DNA from: Bacillota bacterium
Lineage (GTDB): Bacteria > Bacillota_E > JAJZYS01 > JAJYTV01
Direction: 5' to 3'
NCBI GenBank assembly: GCA_021845645.1
Contig: JAJZVM010000006.1
Span: forward strand, 1-64,000
DNA length: 64,000 nucleotides
Positions 15,456 through 23,727 of the stretch are shown here, one piece after another. Each line of letters begins with the position of its first letter. The stretch's first letter is position 1. A program made the position numbers and the translations under genes. Below the pieces are notes generated by a model. It saw only the letters and a program-made list of their open reading frames with translations. It ran no database searches and had not been told where the DNA came from.

Positions 15456-16535
15456 ATGGACTACCTGCGGGGGGCTCCGGACGACTGGACGCCTGTGCGC
15501 CTGACGACAGAGGACGGGGCGCCGATCGCGGGCGCGGAGCTGCCGGATCGCGAGACGGCCCTGCGGCTCTTCCGCTGGATCGTCTTCGGGCGCGTCTTCG
15601 ACCAGCGCATGCTCAGCCTGCAGCGCCAGGGCCGCATCGGCACGATCGGATCGATCCGCGGCCAGGAGGCGAGCGCGGCGGGGCTCGGCGTCGCCATGAC
15701 GGCCGACGACTGGCTCGCGGGCTCCTATCGCGAGCTCCTGACCTACCTCGTGCACGGCGTGCCCGCGGAGACGCTGATCGCGCTCTACCGCGGCGGCGTG
15801 CCGGGCCCGTTCCCGGAGGGGACGAGGGCCCTGCCGGTGCAGATCGTCATCGGCGCGCAGATGCCCCAGGCGGCGGGCCTCGGCCTCGCGCTCAAGCTGC
15901 GGCGGGAGAGCGCCGCGGTCGTCGCCTGCTGCGGCGACGGCGCCACGAGTGAGGGGGACTTCCACGAGGGGGTCAACTTCGCAGGCGTCCACCACCTGCC
16001 CGTCGTCTTCTTCGTCCAGAACAACGGCTGGGCCATCAGCGTGCCGCGCGCGCGGCAGACGGCGAGCGCCACGATCGCGCAGAAGGGCTTCGGCTACGGC
16101 ATGCCGGCGGCGCTCGTCGACGGCAACGACGCCCTCGCGGTGTTTGCGGTCTGCCAGGAGGCCCTCGGGCGCGCCCGCAGGGGGGAAGGGCCGTCCCTCA
16201 TCGAGGCCGTCACCTACCGTCTCGGACCGCACACCACCTCCGACGACCCGACGCGCTACCGCGACGAGGGCGAGGTAAAGCTTCACGAGTCGCAGGACCC
16301 TCTGCCGCGGCTGCGCCGCTACCTCGAAGGGGCGGGTCTCTACACCGAAGGGCTGCAGGAAGGGCTCGAGGAGGAGGGAAGGCAGGTGCTCGGCCGGGCC
16401 GTGGCCGCGGCGGAGGCTCTGCCGGCGGTGACGCCGGAGCAGATCTTCGACCTCACCTGGGCCCAGGAGACGCCTTCTGCCCGCCGCGACCGCGAACGGG
16501 CGCTCACGGAGCTTCGGGAGGTGGGGGAACTGTGA
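15456..16535 (+). CDS. bkdAA: branched-chain 2-oxoacid dehydrogenase E1 component, alpha subunit
   Basis: 359 residues from the ATG at 15456. The thiamine pyrophosphate motif runs from GDGATSEGDFHEG to NN (residues ~160-188). RLGPHTTSDDPTRYR, near residue 260, is the phosphorylation-loop motif typical of branched-chain rather than pyruvate E1 alpha. It decarboxylates 2-oxoisovalerate, 2-oxoisocaproate and 2-oxo-3-methylvalerate together with the beta subunit. Its stop overlaps the GTG start of the beta gene. Pyruvate as substrate cannot be excluded, but the leucine dehydrogenase and Liv genes downstream favour branched-chain substrates. Confidence 0.9.
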   Translation: MDYLRGAPDDWTPVRLTTEDGAPIAGAELPDRETALRLFRWIVFGRVFDQRMLSLQRQGRIGTIGSIRGQEASAAGLGVAMTADDWLAGSYRELLTYLVHGVPAETLIALYRGGVPGPFPEGTRALPVQIVIGAQMPQAAGLGLALKLRRESAAVVACCGDGATSEGDFHEGVNFAGVHHLPVVFFVQNNGWAISVPRARQTASATIAQKGFGYGMPAALVDGNDALAVFAVCQEALGRARRGEGPSLIEAVTYRLGPHTTSDDPTRYRDEGEVKLHESQDPLPRLRRYLEGAGLYTEGLQEGLEEEGRQVLGRAVAAAEALPAVTPEQIFDLTWAQETPSARRDRERALTELREVGEL

Positions 16536-17506
16536 AGGCCAATCTCGTCGAGGCGGTCCAGGACGCCCTGCGCATCGGGCTTAGCGAGGATCCGGAGTGC
16601 CTCGTGCTGGGCGAGGACGTTGGCCGCAACGGCGGCGTCTTCCGCGCGACCGACGGCCTGCAGGCGGAGTTCGGCGACGAGCGGGTCCTCGACACGCCGC
16701 TCGCGGAGTCGAGCATCGTCGGGGTCGGGCTCGGCCTGGCCGCGGCGGGGATGCATCCCGTCTGCGAGATCCAGTTCGGCGGCTTTCTCTACATCACGAT
16801 GAACCAGATCGGCTCGCAGGTGGCGCGCCTGCGGCTGCGCACCGGCGGAGCACTCAGGGCCCAGATGGTGATCCGCGCGCCCTACGGCGGCAACGTGCGC
16901 ACGCCAGACCTCCATTCCGACTCCTTCGAGGCCCTCTACGCCCACACGCCTGGCATCAAGGTGGTCCTGCCTGCGACGGCCTACGCCGCGAAGGGGCTGC
17001 TCCTGGCCGCGATCGAGGACCCGGACCCTGTGCTCTTCCTCGAGCCGATGCGCATCTACCGCGGCTTTCGCGAGGAGATCCCGGACGGGCGCTATCTGGT
17101 GCCGATCGGGCAAGGGCGCGTCGCACGTGAGGGCCGCGACGTGACCCTGATCGCCTACGGCGCCCAGGTGGGCACCGCGCTCGAAGCGGCGGAGGCACTG
17201 CAGCGGGACGGCGTCGACGCGGAGGTCATCGACCTGCAGACGGTCGCGCCGCTCGACGCGGAGACGATCATCACCTCGGTGCGCAAGACCGGCCGCGCCG
17301 TCGTCGTGCACGAGGCGGCGCGGCCGGTCGGCATCGGGGCCGAGGTGGCGGCGCGCATCCAGGAGGAGGCCTTCTACGCCCTCGAGGCACCGATCGAGCG
17401 CGTCACCGGCTGGCCGACGTCCTATCCCTTCGTGCAGGCAGAGGGCCTCTACGTGCCGAGCCCTGCCCGCATCGCCGCCGCCGCCCGACGCACCCTCTCG
17501 GCCTGA
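16532..17506 (+). CDS. bkdAB: branched-chain 2-oxoacid dehydrogenase E1 component, beta subunit
   Basis: 324 residues from a GTG overlapping the E1 alpha stop codon, implying translational coupling. Motifs are characteristic of the transketolase-like beta chain: VLGEDVGRNGGVFRATDGL near the start, DTPLAESSIVGVGLGLA, QIGSQVARLRLRTGG and the C-terminal transketolase domain (ARPVGIGAEVAARIQEEAF). It forms the alpha2beta2 heterotetramer and completes the TPP site with the alpha subunit. Confidence 0.9.
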   Translation: MKANLVEAVQDALRIGLSEDPECLVLGEDVGRNGGVFRATDGLQAEFGDERVLDTPLAESSIVGVGLGLAAAGMHPVCEIQFGGFLYITMNQIGSQVARLRLRTGGALRAQMVIRAPYGGNVRTPDLHSDSFEALYAHTPGIKVVLPATAYAAKGLLLAAIEDPDPVLFLEPMRIYRGFREEIPDGRYLVPIGQGRVAREGRDVTLIAYGAQVGTALEAAEALQRDGVDAEVIDLQTVAPLDAETIITSVRKTGRAVVVHEAARPVGIGAEVAARIQEEAFYALEAPIERVTGWPTSYPFVQAEGLYVPSPARIAAAARRTLSA

Positions 17507-17517
17507 GGAGGCATGGC

Positions 17518-18780
17518 ATGGAGTTCAAGCTCGCCGACATCGGCGAAGGCATGCAGGAGGCGGAGATCCTGCGCTGGCTCGTGGCCGAGGGGCAGGAGGT
17601 CAAGGAAGACCAGCCGCTCGTGGAGATCCAGACGGACAAGGTGACGGCGGAGCTGCCATCGCCCTGGGCGGGCGTCGTCGTGCAGCGGCGCAAGGCGGAA
17701 GGCGACCTCGTGCGCGTCGGCGAGACCCTGCTCGAGATCGCCCTCGCGGCGGGCCTGCCCGCCGGACCGACCCCGGCCCCCGGCACCGCCGCAGCGCCGC
17801 CCGGCACGACAGCCGCCGGGGCCGCCCAGCCCGCGGGCGGGGCGCGGCAGCAGGTGCTCGCGTCGCCCGCGACGCGGCGGCGGGCCCTCGAGTGGGGCAT
17901 CGACCTGCGCGACGTGCGGGGCACTGGCCCCGCCGGCCGCGTCACGCGCGAGGACCTCGAGCGCCATCAGGCAGAGGCTCGGGGCGGATCGGCCCCGGCG
18001 CCCGCCTCCGCGCCGGCGTCCCCGGTACGGCCGGCTGCGGCGCCAGCGCGGGCGGCCGGTGCAGGGGAGGCGCCGCCAGAGCGCCAGCCGCTCCAGGGCC
18101 TGCGCAGGGTGATCGCGCGCAACATGGCGGAGAGCCATCGCGACATCCCGAGCGCCGCACAGCTCGACGACTGCGACGTGACCGAGCTCTGGCTCTTGCG
18201 CGAGCGCTGGAATCGCGAGCTCGAGGCCATGGGCACGGGCGAGCGGCTGACCCTGCTGCCGTTCGCGCTCAAGGCGGTGGCCGTGGCTCTGCGGCGCCAC
18301 CCCGGCGTCGGCGTCCGGTTCGACCAGGAGCGCCAGGAGATCGTGCGCCAGAGGGGCATGCACATCGGCATCGCGGTGGACACGCCGGACGGGCTGATCG
18401 TGCCGGTCGTGCACGACGTCGACCGCCTGGGCGTGCGGGCCTTGGCGCAGGAGATCCGCCGGCTCGCTGACGCCGCGCGGGCACGTGCGCTCGTCCAGGA
18501 GGACACGGAAGGCGGCATCTTCAGCGTCACGAACCACGGCGCGTTCGGCGGCGTCTACGGCCTTCCGATCATCCGCCGGCCCGAGGTGGCGATCCTCGGC
18601 CTCGGCCGGGTGCGCGAGGAGGCCGTGGTCCAGGGCGGGGCGATCGCCGTCCGCCGCATCCTGCACTTCAGCATCGCCTTCGACCACCGCGTCCTGGACG
18701 GGGGAGACGTCGGCCGCTTCGCCCTCAGCCTGCGCGAGCTCCTCGAGCATCCGGACCGGCTGCTTCTGGAGGTGCAGTGA
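17518..18780 (+). CDS. bkdB: dihydrolipoyl acyltransferase (E2) of the branched-chain 2-oxoacid dehydrogenase
   Basis: 420 residues. Domains in order: lipoyl domain (residues 1-77, lipoyl lysine K41 in EIQTDKVTAEL), Ala/Pro/Gly-rich hinge, peripheral subunit-binding domain (~113-150, ATRRRALEWGIDLRDVRGTG), second hinge, catalytic acyltransferase domain with the active-site motif DHRVLDGGDVGRF around residue 388. It transfers the acyl group from E1 to CoA, yielding isobutyryl-, isovaleryl- or 2-methylbutyryl-CoA. It sits 11 bases after the beta gene and overlaps the E3 start. Confidence 0.9.
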   Translation: MEFKLADIGEGMQEAEILRWLVAEGQEVKEDQPLVEIQTDKVTAELPSPWAGVVVQRRKAEGDLVRVGETLLEIALAAGLPAGPTPAPGTAAAPPGTTAAGAAQPAGGARQQVLASPATRRRALEWGIDLRDVRGTGPAGRVTREDLERHQAEARGGSAPAPASAPASPVRPAAAPARAAGAGEAPPERQPLQGLRRVIARNMAESHRDIPSAAQLDDCDVTELWLLRERWNRELEAMGTGERLTLLPFALKAVAVALRRHPGVGVRFDQERQEIVRQRGMHIGIAVDTPDGLIVPVVHDVDRLGVRALAQEIRRLADAARARALVQEDTEGGIFSVTNHGAFGGVYGLPIIRRPEVAILGLGRVREEAVVQGGAIAVRRILHFSIAFDHRVLDGGDVGRFALSLRELLEHPDRLLLEVQ

Positions 18781-20201
18781 TGGTCGTCGGCGAGATCGTC
18801 CACCACTCGGACCTGCTGGTGATCGGCGGCGGCCCGGGCGGCTACGTCGCGGCCCTGCACGCGGCGGGGCTGGGCCTCGACGTGACGCTCGTCGAGCGCG
18901 CGGCGCTCGGCGGCGTCTGCCTGCAGCACGGCTGCATCCCCTCGAAGGTCTGGGTCGCCGCCGCCGCCGACTACCAGCGCGCGCAGGGGCTCGGGGAGCT
19001 CGGGCTGCCCCTCGCGCGGGGGCCGCAGGACATCCCGCGGCTCAAGGCGTTCACCCTGGCGACGGTCGAGCGCCTCACGTCCGGCGTCGCGACCCTGCTC
19101 AAGGGCCGCCACGTGCACGTCGTCCACGGCACGGCGCGCCTCCTCTCGCCGACGAGCGCGGAGGTGGAGGGGCCCGAGGGACGGCAGATCCACCACTTCC
19201 GCCACGCCATCCTCGCCACGGGATCGCGGGCCGCGGAGCCACCGGGCATCGAGGCGGACGGACGGCAGGTCATCCTGCCGCGGGCGTTCTTCGAGCTCGA
19301 GGCCTTGCCCGGCCATCTCGTCATCGTCGGCGCCGGCTACATCGGCGTCGAGCTGGGCATGGCCGCGGCTCGCCTCGGCAGCCGCGTCACGCTCGTCGAG
19401 GCCTTGCCGCGGGTGCTCTCCCAGATCTCGCCCTGGCTCGTCGAGCCGGTCGGGCGGCGGATGAGGTCCCTGGGCATCGATCTGCGGCTCTCGTCGACGG
19501 TGCGCGGCGTCGAGCGGCGCGGGGAGGGGGTGAGCCTCGCGCTCAGTGGGCCAGAGGGGGAATCGCGGGTAGATGGCGACCTGGTGCTGCTCGCGGTCGG
19601 GCGCAGGCCGAACGTCGAGGGGCTGGGCCTCGAGACGGTCTCGCTGCCGGGCGAGGGATACCTCTCGGTCGACGAGCAGATGCGCACCGCGGTGCCCGGC
19701 ATCCTCGCCGTCGGCGATCTCACGGGGCCGCCGCTCCTCGCGCATCGCGCCGAGGCGCAGGGGCGCGTCGCCGGGGAGGTGGTGGCGGGCAGGCGGGCGG
19801 CCTTCCGGCCGCAGGCGATCCCGGCGGTCGTCTACGCGGACCCGGAGATCGCCGTGGCGGGGCTGGGCTACGAGGAGGCCACGGCCCAGGGCTACAAGGT
19901 CAGCCGCGGGCGCTTCCCGCTGCGGGCCTTGGGCCGCGCGCTCGCGGGGCGTGCCGGCAACGGCTTCGCGGAGGTCTACGCCGAGGAGGGCAGCGGCGCG
20001 CTGCTCGGGGCCGCTCTGGTCGGGGAGCACGCGTCGGACCTGATCGGCGAGCTGGTGCTCGCCCTCGAGATGGGCGCGACGCTCGAGGACCTCGCGGACG
20101 TCATCCACCCGCATCCGACGTTCTCCGAGGCATGGGGCGAGGCCGCGCTCGCGGGCCTCGGCCAGCCGCTCCACACGTTGCGCCAGGAGGGATCGCGGTG
20201 A
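18780..20201 (+). CDS. lpd: dihydrolipoyl dehydrogenase (E3)
   Basis: 473 residues from the ATG at 18780, which overlaps the E2 stop; a GTG one codon earlier is also possible. FAD motif LLVIGGGPGGYVAALHAAG, redox-active disulfide GGVCLQHGCIPSK (C47 and C52), NAD motif HLVIVGAGYIGVELGMAAA, second FAD motif GILAVGDLTGPPLLAHRA, and the C-terminal His-Glu base in HPHPTFSEAWGEA (~residue 442-454). It reoxidises the lipoyl group of E2 with NAD+. Confidence 0.92.
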   Translation: MVVGEIVHHSDLLVIGGGPGGYVAALHAAGLGLDVTLVERAALGGVCLQHGCIPSKVWVAAAADYQRAQGLGELGLPLARGPQDIPRLKAFTLATVERLTSGVATLLKGRHVHVVHGTARLLSPTSAEVEGPEGRQIHHFRHAILATGSRAAEPPGIEADGRQVILPRAFFELEALPGHLVIVGAGYIGVELGMAAARLGSRVTLVEALPRVLSQISPWLVEPVGRRMRSLGIDLRLSSTVRGVERRGEGVSLALSGPEGESRVDGDLVLLAVGRRPNVEGLGLETVSLPGEGYLSVDEQMRTAVPGILAVGDLTGPPLLAHRAEAQGRVAGEVVAGRRAAFRPQAIPAVVYADPEIAVAGLGYEEATAQGYKVSRGRFPLRALGRALAGRAGNGFAEVYAEEGSGALLGAALVGEHASDLIGELVLALEMGATLEDLADVIHPHPTFSEAWGEAALAGLGQPLHTLRQEGSR

Positions 20202-21652
20202 GCCTGAGAACCCCGGACGAGTACGTGGCAAGCCTGCGCGACGGGCGTCAGGTCATGTTCCGCGGCGAGTGGGTGGAGGATGTCACTGAGCATCCAGTGC
20301 TGCGCAAGGCGATCGACCACGCCGCGATCGACTACCGCCTCGCCGAGGAGGCGAAGACACGCGATCTCTTCACCGCGGAGGTGGACGGCGAGGCGGTGAG
20401 CCGCTTCTACAAGGTGCCCCGGAGCGCGGCGGACTTGCTTTCGCGCATGCGGGCGATCGAGGCCGCCACCTTCGAGGGGCGGACGGTCGTGACGCTCATC
20501 CACGAGATCGGCACCGACGCGCTCTTCGCGCTGCTGCGCGTCGCCCTCGCCTGCGACCTGCGGCGCGGCACCGCCTACCTGCCGCGGGTGCAGGCCCTAC
20601 TGAGGCAGGCGCGCGCCGAGGACTGGGCGCTCGCGGTGGCGCAGACCGACAGCAAGGGCGACCGGGCCAAGGGCCCCTTGGGACAGGCGGATCCCGACCA
20701 GTACCTGCACATCGTCGAGCGCCGCGAGGACGGCATCGTCGTGCGCGGCGCCAAGCTGCACACGTCCGTCTCGATCAACGCGAACGCCATGATCGTGCTG
20801 CCGACGCGGGCCATGAAGCCGGGCGAGGAGGACTACGCCGTCAGCTTCTGGCTGCCCGTCGCCAGCGAGGGGCTGAAGCTCGTGGCGAGCCCCTATCTCT
20901 CCGGACGGCGCAGCCCGGTCGAGCACCCGCTCTCGGCGGAGCACAAGATGGTCGAGAGCTTCACCTGGTTCGACGACGTCTTCGTGCCGTGGGACCAGGT
21001 CTTCCTGGCGGGGGAGGTGGAGTTCGCGGGACCGCTCGCCCTCGCGTTCGTCGACTTCCACCGCTTCACCGCCGTCAGCTACAAGCTGCCGCTCGTCGAC
21101 CTCCTCGTCGGCGCCGCCGGCCTGATGGCGCAGCTGAACGGCATCGACGGGGCGGGCCACGTCCGGGACAAGCTCGGCAGCCTGGCGATGTACGCCGCGA
21201 CCGTCCGCCGGCTGCTCGAGGCCTCTGCGCTCCTCGGCAGCCTGGAGCAGCCCGGCGTCTTCGTGCCCGACACCCTCACCGTCAACACGGCCAAGTACCA
21301 CTTCGCGCACGGCTTCCACGAGGCCCTGCGCGACGTGCAGGACATCGCCGGCGGGCTCCTCGTGACGGCGCCCGCCTGGGACGACTTCACCTCGGCCGAC
21401 GTCGGGCCGGCGTTGCGCAAATACCTCATGGGGGCCAGGGGCAGCGCCGAGGAGCGCCTGCGGGCCCTCTACCTCGTCACGGATCTCGCCGTCTCCGACC
21501 TCTCCGGCTACCACGAGGTGCTCGCGGTGCACGCCGAGGGGTCGCTCGAGGCGGAGAAGCTCGCGGCGATGCGCCACTTCGACCTGCAGGGCAAGGTGGC
21601 GGCGGCGCGCCAGCTGGCGGGCATCGGCGGCGAAGAGGAATCCAAAGGCTGA
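20198..21652 (+). CDS. AbfD-like flavoprotein (4-hydroxybutyryl-CoA dehydratase/HpaB superfamily) lacking Fe-S ligands
   Basis: 484 residues; the GTG at 20198 overlaps the E3 stop. The sequence follows 4-hydroxybutyryl-CoA dehydratase/vinylacetyl-CoA isomerase closely: RTPDEYVASLRDGR at the N-terminus, TDSKGDR (150-156), QADPDQYLHIVERREDGIVV, GAKLHTS, DVFVPWDQVFLAGE (260-273), DIAGGLLVT. However, the iron-sulfur ligands of that enzyme are missing. In the region of the Cys-x3-Cys pair the sequence reads LIHEIGTDAL (E103 at the second Cys), and at the third Cys it has Tyr295 between the conserved His288 and Lys296. It therefore probably works as a flavin-only enzyme on an acyl-CoA produced by the branched-chain dehydrogenase (inference). 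The alternative is an HpaB-type monooxygenase. Confidence 0.75.
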   Translation: MSLRTPDEYVASLRDGRQVMFRGEWVEDVTEHPVLRKAIDHAAIDYRLAEEAKTRDLFTAEVDGEAVSRFYKVPRSAADLLSRMRAIEAATFEGRTVVTLIHEIGTDALFALLRVALACDLRRGTAYLPRVQALLRQARAEDWALAVAQTDSKGDRAKGPLGQADPDQYLHIVERREDGIVVRGAKLHTSVSINANAMIVLPTRAMKPGEEDYAVSFWLPVASEGLKLVASPYLSGRRSPVEHPLSAEHKMVESFTWFDDVFVPWDQVFLAGEVEFAGPLALAFVDFHRFTAVSYKLPLVDLLVGAAGLMAQLNGIDGAGHVRDKLGSLAMYAATVRRLLEASALLGSLEQPGVFVPDTLTVNTAKYHFAHGFHEALRDVQDIAGGLLVTAPAWDDFTSADVGPALRKYLMGARGSAEERLRALYLVTDLAVSDLSGYHEVLAVHAEGSLEAEKLAAMRHFDLQGKVAAARQLAGIGGEEESKG

Positions 21653-21670
21653 AGGAGGGGTCCAAGAGCC

Positions 21671-22771
21671 ATGGAGAGCACGATCTTCAGGTACATGGAG
21701 CAGTACGACTACGAGAACGTCTTCCTCTGCCAGGACAGGTCGGTCGGCCTCAAGGCCGTGATCGCGATCCACGACACGACGCTCGGCCCGGCCACCGGCG
21801 GCTGCCGGATGTGGACCTACGCGGGCGAGGGCGACGCGATCGAGGACGCGATGCGTCTCGCCCGCGGCATGACGTACAAGTACGCCGCGGCCGGCGTCAA
21901 CCTGGGCGGCGGCAAGGTCGTCATCATGGGCGACCCGCGCACCGACCGCAGCGAGGGGCTCTTCCGCAGCCTCGGCCGGTTCATCCACCGGCTCGGCGGC
22001 CTCTACATCACCGGCGAGGACGTCGGCACGACGCTGCGCGAGATGGAGTGGATGCGCATGGAGACGCCGTACGTCGTGACCCTGCCGGCCGCTTGGGGCG
22101 GCGCGGGACCGATCTCCGGCGCGACCGCGCTCGGCGTCGTCGAGGCGATGGAGGCAGCCTGCGAGGAGGCGTTCGGCACGCCCGACCTCAAGGGGCGCTC
22201 GGTGGCGGTGCAGGGACTCGGGGCGGTCGGCTACGAGGCGGTGCGCATCCTGACGGAGCGCGGCGCAAAGGTTCTGGCGGGCGACATCGACGCGGCCAAG
22301 GTGCGGCGCGTCGTCGAGGAGTTCGGGGCCGGGGCCGTGTCCGACCCAAACGCCATGGCGGTCCTGCCCGTCGACGTCTACTGCCCTTGCGCGCTCGGCG
22401 CCACGCTGAACGACGAGACGGTGCCGAGCCTCAGGTGCCGCGTCGTGGCCGGCTCCGCCAACAACCAGCTCCAGGCCGAGCGCCACGGCGACATGCTGCA
22501 CCAGCGCGGCATCTGGTACGCCCCGGACTACGTCGCGAACGCGGGCGGCACGATCTTCGACACCGACCGGCTCCTGCCCGGGGGCATGCAGCCGGACCGC
22601 GCGATGGAGAACGTGCGCCGGATCGGCGACACGATGCGCCAGGTCTTCCGCCTCGCGAAGAGCGAAGGCATTCCGACCTATCTCGCCGCCGACCGCTTCG
22701 CGGAGCGGCGCATCGCCGAGGTCGGTAGAAGCCAGGCCTTGCGCAGGTCGGGCGACGTCCGCATGGGTTGA
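21671..22771 (+). CDS. bcd: leucine (branched-chain amino acid) dehydrogenase
   Basis: 366 residues, ATG at 21671 after GAAGGAGGGG. Glu/Leu/Phe/Val dehydrogenase family: GPATGGCRMW, substrate and catalytic lysines K70 and K82 in MTYKYAAAGVNLGGGKVV (matching the Lys68/Lys80 pair of Geobacillus leucine dehydrogenase), GEDVGTTLREM, and the NAD-binding GLGAVGYEAV. It oxidatively deaminates Leu, Ile and Val to the 2-oxoacids that feed the Bkd complex encoded just upstream. Confidence 0.92.
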   Translation: MESTIFRYMEQYDYENVFLCQDRSVGLKAVIAIHDTTLGPATGGCRMWTYAGEGDAIEDAMRLARGMTYKYAAAGVNLGGGKVVIMGDPRTDRSEGLFRSLGRFIHRLGGLYITGEDVGTTLREMEWMRMETPYVVTLPAAWGGAGPISGATALGVVEAMEAACEEAFGTPDLKGRSVAVQGLGAVGYEAVRILTERGAKVLAGDIDAAKVRRVVEEFGAGAVSDPNAMAVLPVDVYCPCALGATLNDETVPSLRCRVVAGSANNQLQAERHGDMLHQRGIWYAPDYVANAGGTIFDTDRLLPGGMQPDRAMENVRRIGDTMRQVFRLAKSEGIPTYLAADRFAERRIAEVGRSQALRRSGDVRMG

Positions 22772-22796
22772 ACGGCCTGAGAGGGGAGGCGCGAGC

Positions 22797-23561
22797 ATGG
22801 GCCGACTGGAGAACAAGGTGGCCGTCGTCACGGGCTCGAGCATGGGCATCGGCCAGGCGATCGCCGAGCGCTTCGCCCAGGAGGGCGCGAGGATCGTCGT
22901 CAACTCGCGCAGCGAGGACCGCGCCGAAGCCTCGGCGCAGGCCCTGCGGCACGCAGGCTACGAGGCGGTCGCGCAGGCGGGTGACGTCTCGCGGCCAAAG
23001 GACGCCGCGAGACTCGCCCAGGCGGCGGTCTCGGCGTTCGGCGGCCTCGACATCTGGGTCAACAACGCGGGCATCAATGCGATCGGACCGTCGCTCAGCC
23101 TGGACTTCAAGGACTTCCTGCGGGTGCTCGAGGTGAACCTCGCCGGCGCCTTCGCGGGCTCGCAGGCCGCGGCCCGCGTCATGCTGCCGCGGGGGCGCGG
23201 CGTCATCCTGCAGATCGGCTCGATCTTCGGCGAGGTGGGCATGCCGCAGCGCGCCGCCTACTGCTCCGCGAAGCACGGCCTGATCGGGCTCACAAAGGTG
23301 CTGTCGAACGAGTGGGCGAGGCAGGGAGTGCGCGTCGTCTGCCTCGACCCGGCCTACATCCGGACGAATCTCGACGTCCAGGACCAGAGCCAGGGCGACT
23401 ACTCCGACCAGGATATCGAGCGGCGCACGCCGATGGGCCGCTACGGCACGCTCGCGGAGGTGGCGGCGGCGGCGCTCTTCCTCGCGTCCGACGACGCGAG
23501 CTACATCTCCGGCAGCCACCTCACCGTGGACGGGGGCTGGATGGCCTACGGCGGCTGGTGA
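22797..23561 (+). CDS. SDR-family NAD(P)-dependent oxidoreductase
   Basis: 254 residues, ATG at 22797 behind GGGGAGG. Classical short-chain dehydrogenase: cofactor loop TGSSMGIGQAIAERF (residues ~13-27), NNAGINAIG, catalytic Ser in QIGSIFG, and YCSAKHG (Tyr-x3-Lys). The end GSHLTVDGGWMAYGGW is the usual family terminus. Probably a 3-hydroxyacyl-CoA or 3-oxoacyl reductase given its place at the end of the branched-chain degradation genes, but substrate is not deducible. Confidence 0.85.
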   Translation: MGRLENKVAVVTGSSMGIGQAIAERFAQEGARIVVNSRSEDRAEASAQALRHAGYEAVAQAGDVSRPKDAARLAQAAVSAFGGLDIWVNNAGINAIGPSLSLDFKDFLRVLEVNLAGAFAGSQAAARVMLPRGRGVILQIGSIFGEVGMPQRAAYCSAKHGLIGLTKVLSNEWARQGVRVVCLDPAYIRTNLDVQDQSQGDYSDQDIERRTPMGRYGTLAEVAAAALFLASDDASYISGSHLTVDGGWMAYGGW

Positions 23562-23727
23562 CACGGTGGCACATGAAGCGGTCTATTTACCATACGCGTG
23601 TTAGGAGGAGAACGCTTTAGCGTAAAGAATTAGCCCATCCACAGCCCTGTAGACCATGGTACGCCATTGGGGGCGGCGGCGACGGGGTGGTCCGCAAGGC
23701 TCCAGGTTTCATAGGGAGGTCATGTGC

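Noticed and set aside
18485..21652. A 1055-codon open frame on the plus strand
   Set aside because: Its front two thirds are an out-of-frame shadow of the E2 and E3 genes (Arg/Ala/Gly-rich, no motifs); only the part from 20198 is a real gene, the AbfD-like protein.
20198..21652. Straight annotation as 4-hydroxyphenylacetate 3-monooxygenase (HpaB)
   Set aside because: The TDSKGDR, QADPD, GAKLHTS and DVFVPWDQVFLAGE segments match the 4-hydroxybutyryl-CoA dehydratase branch better, and no flavin reductase gene is near; kept as an alternative only.
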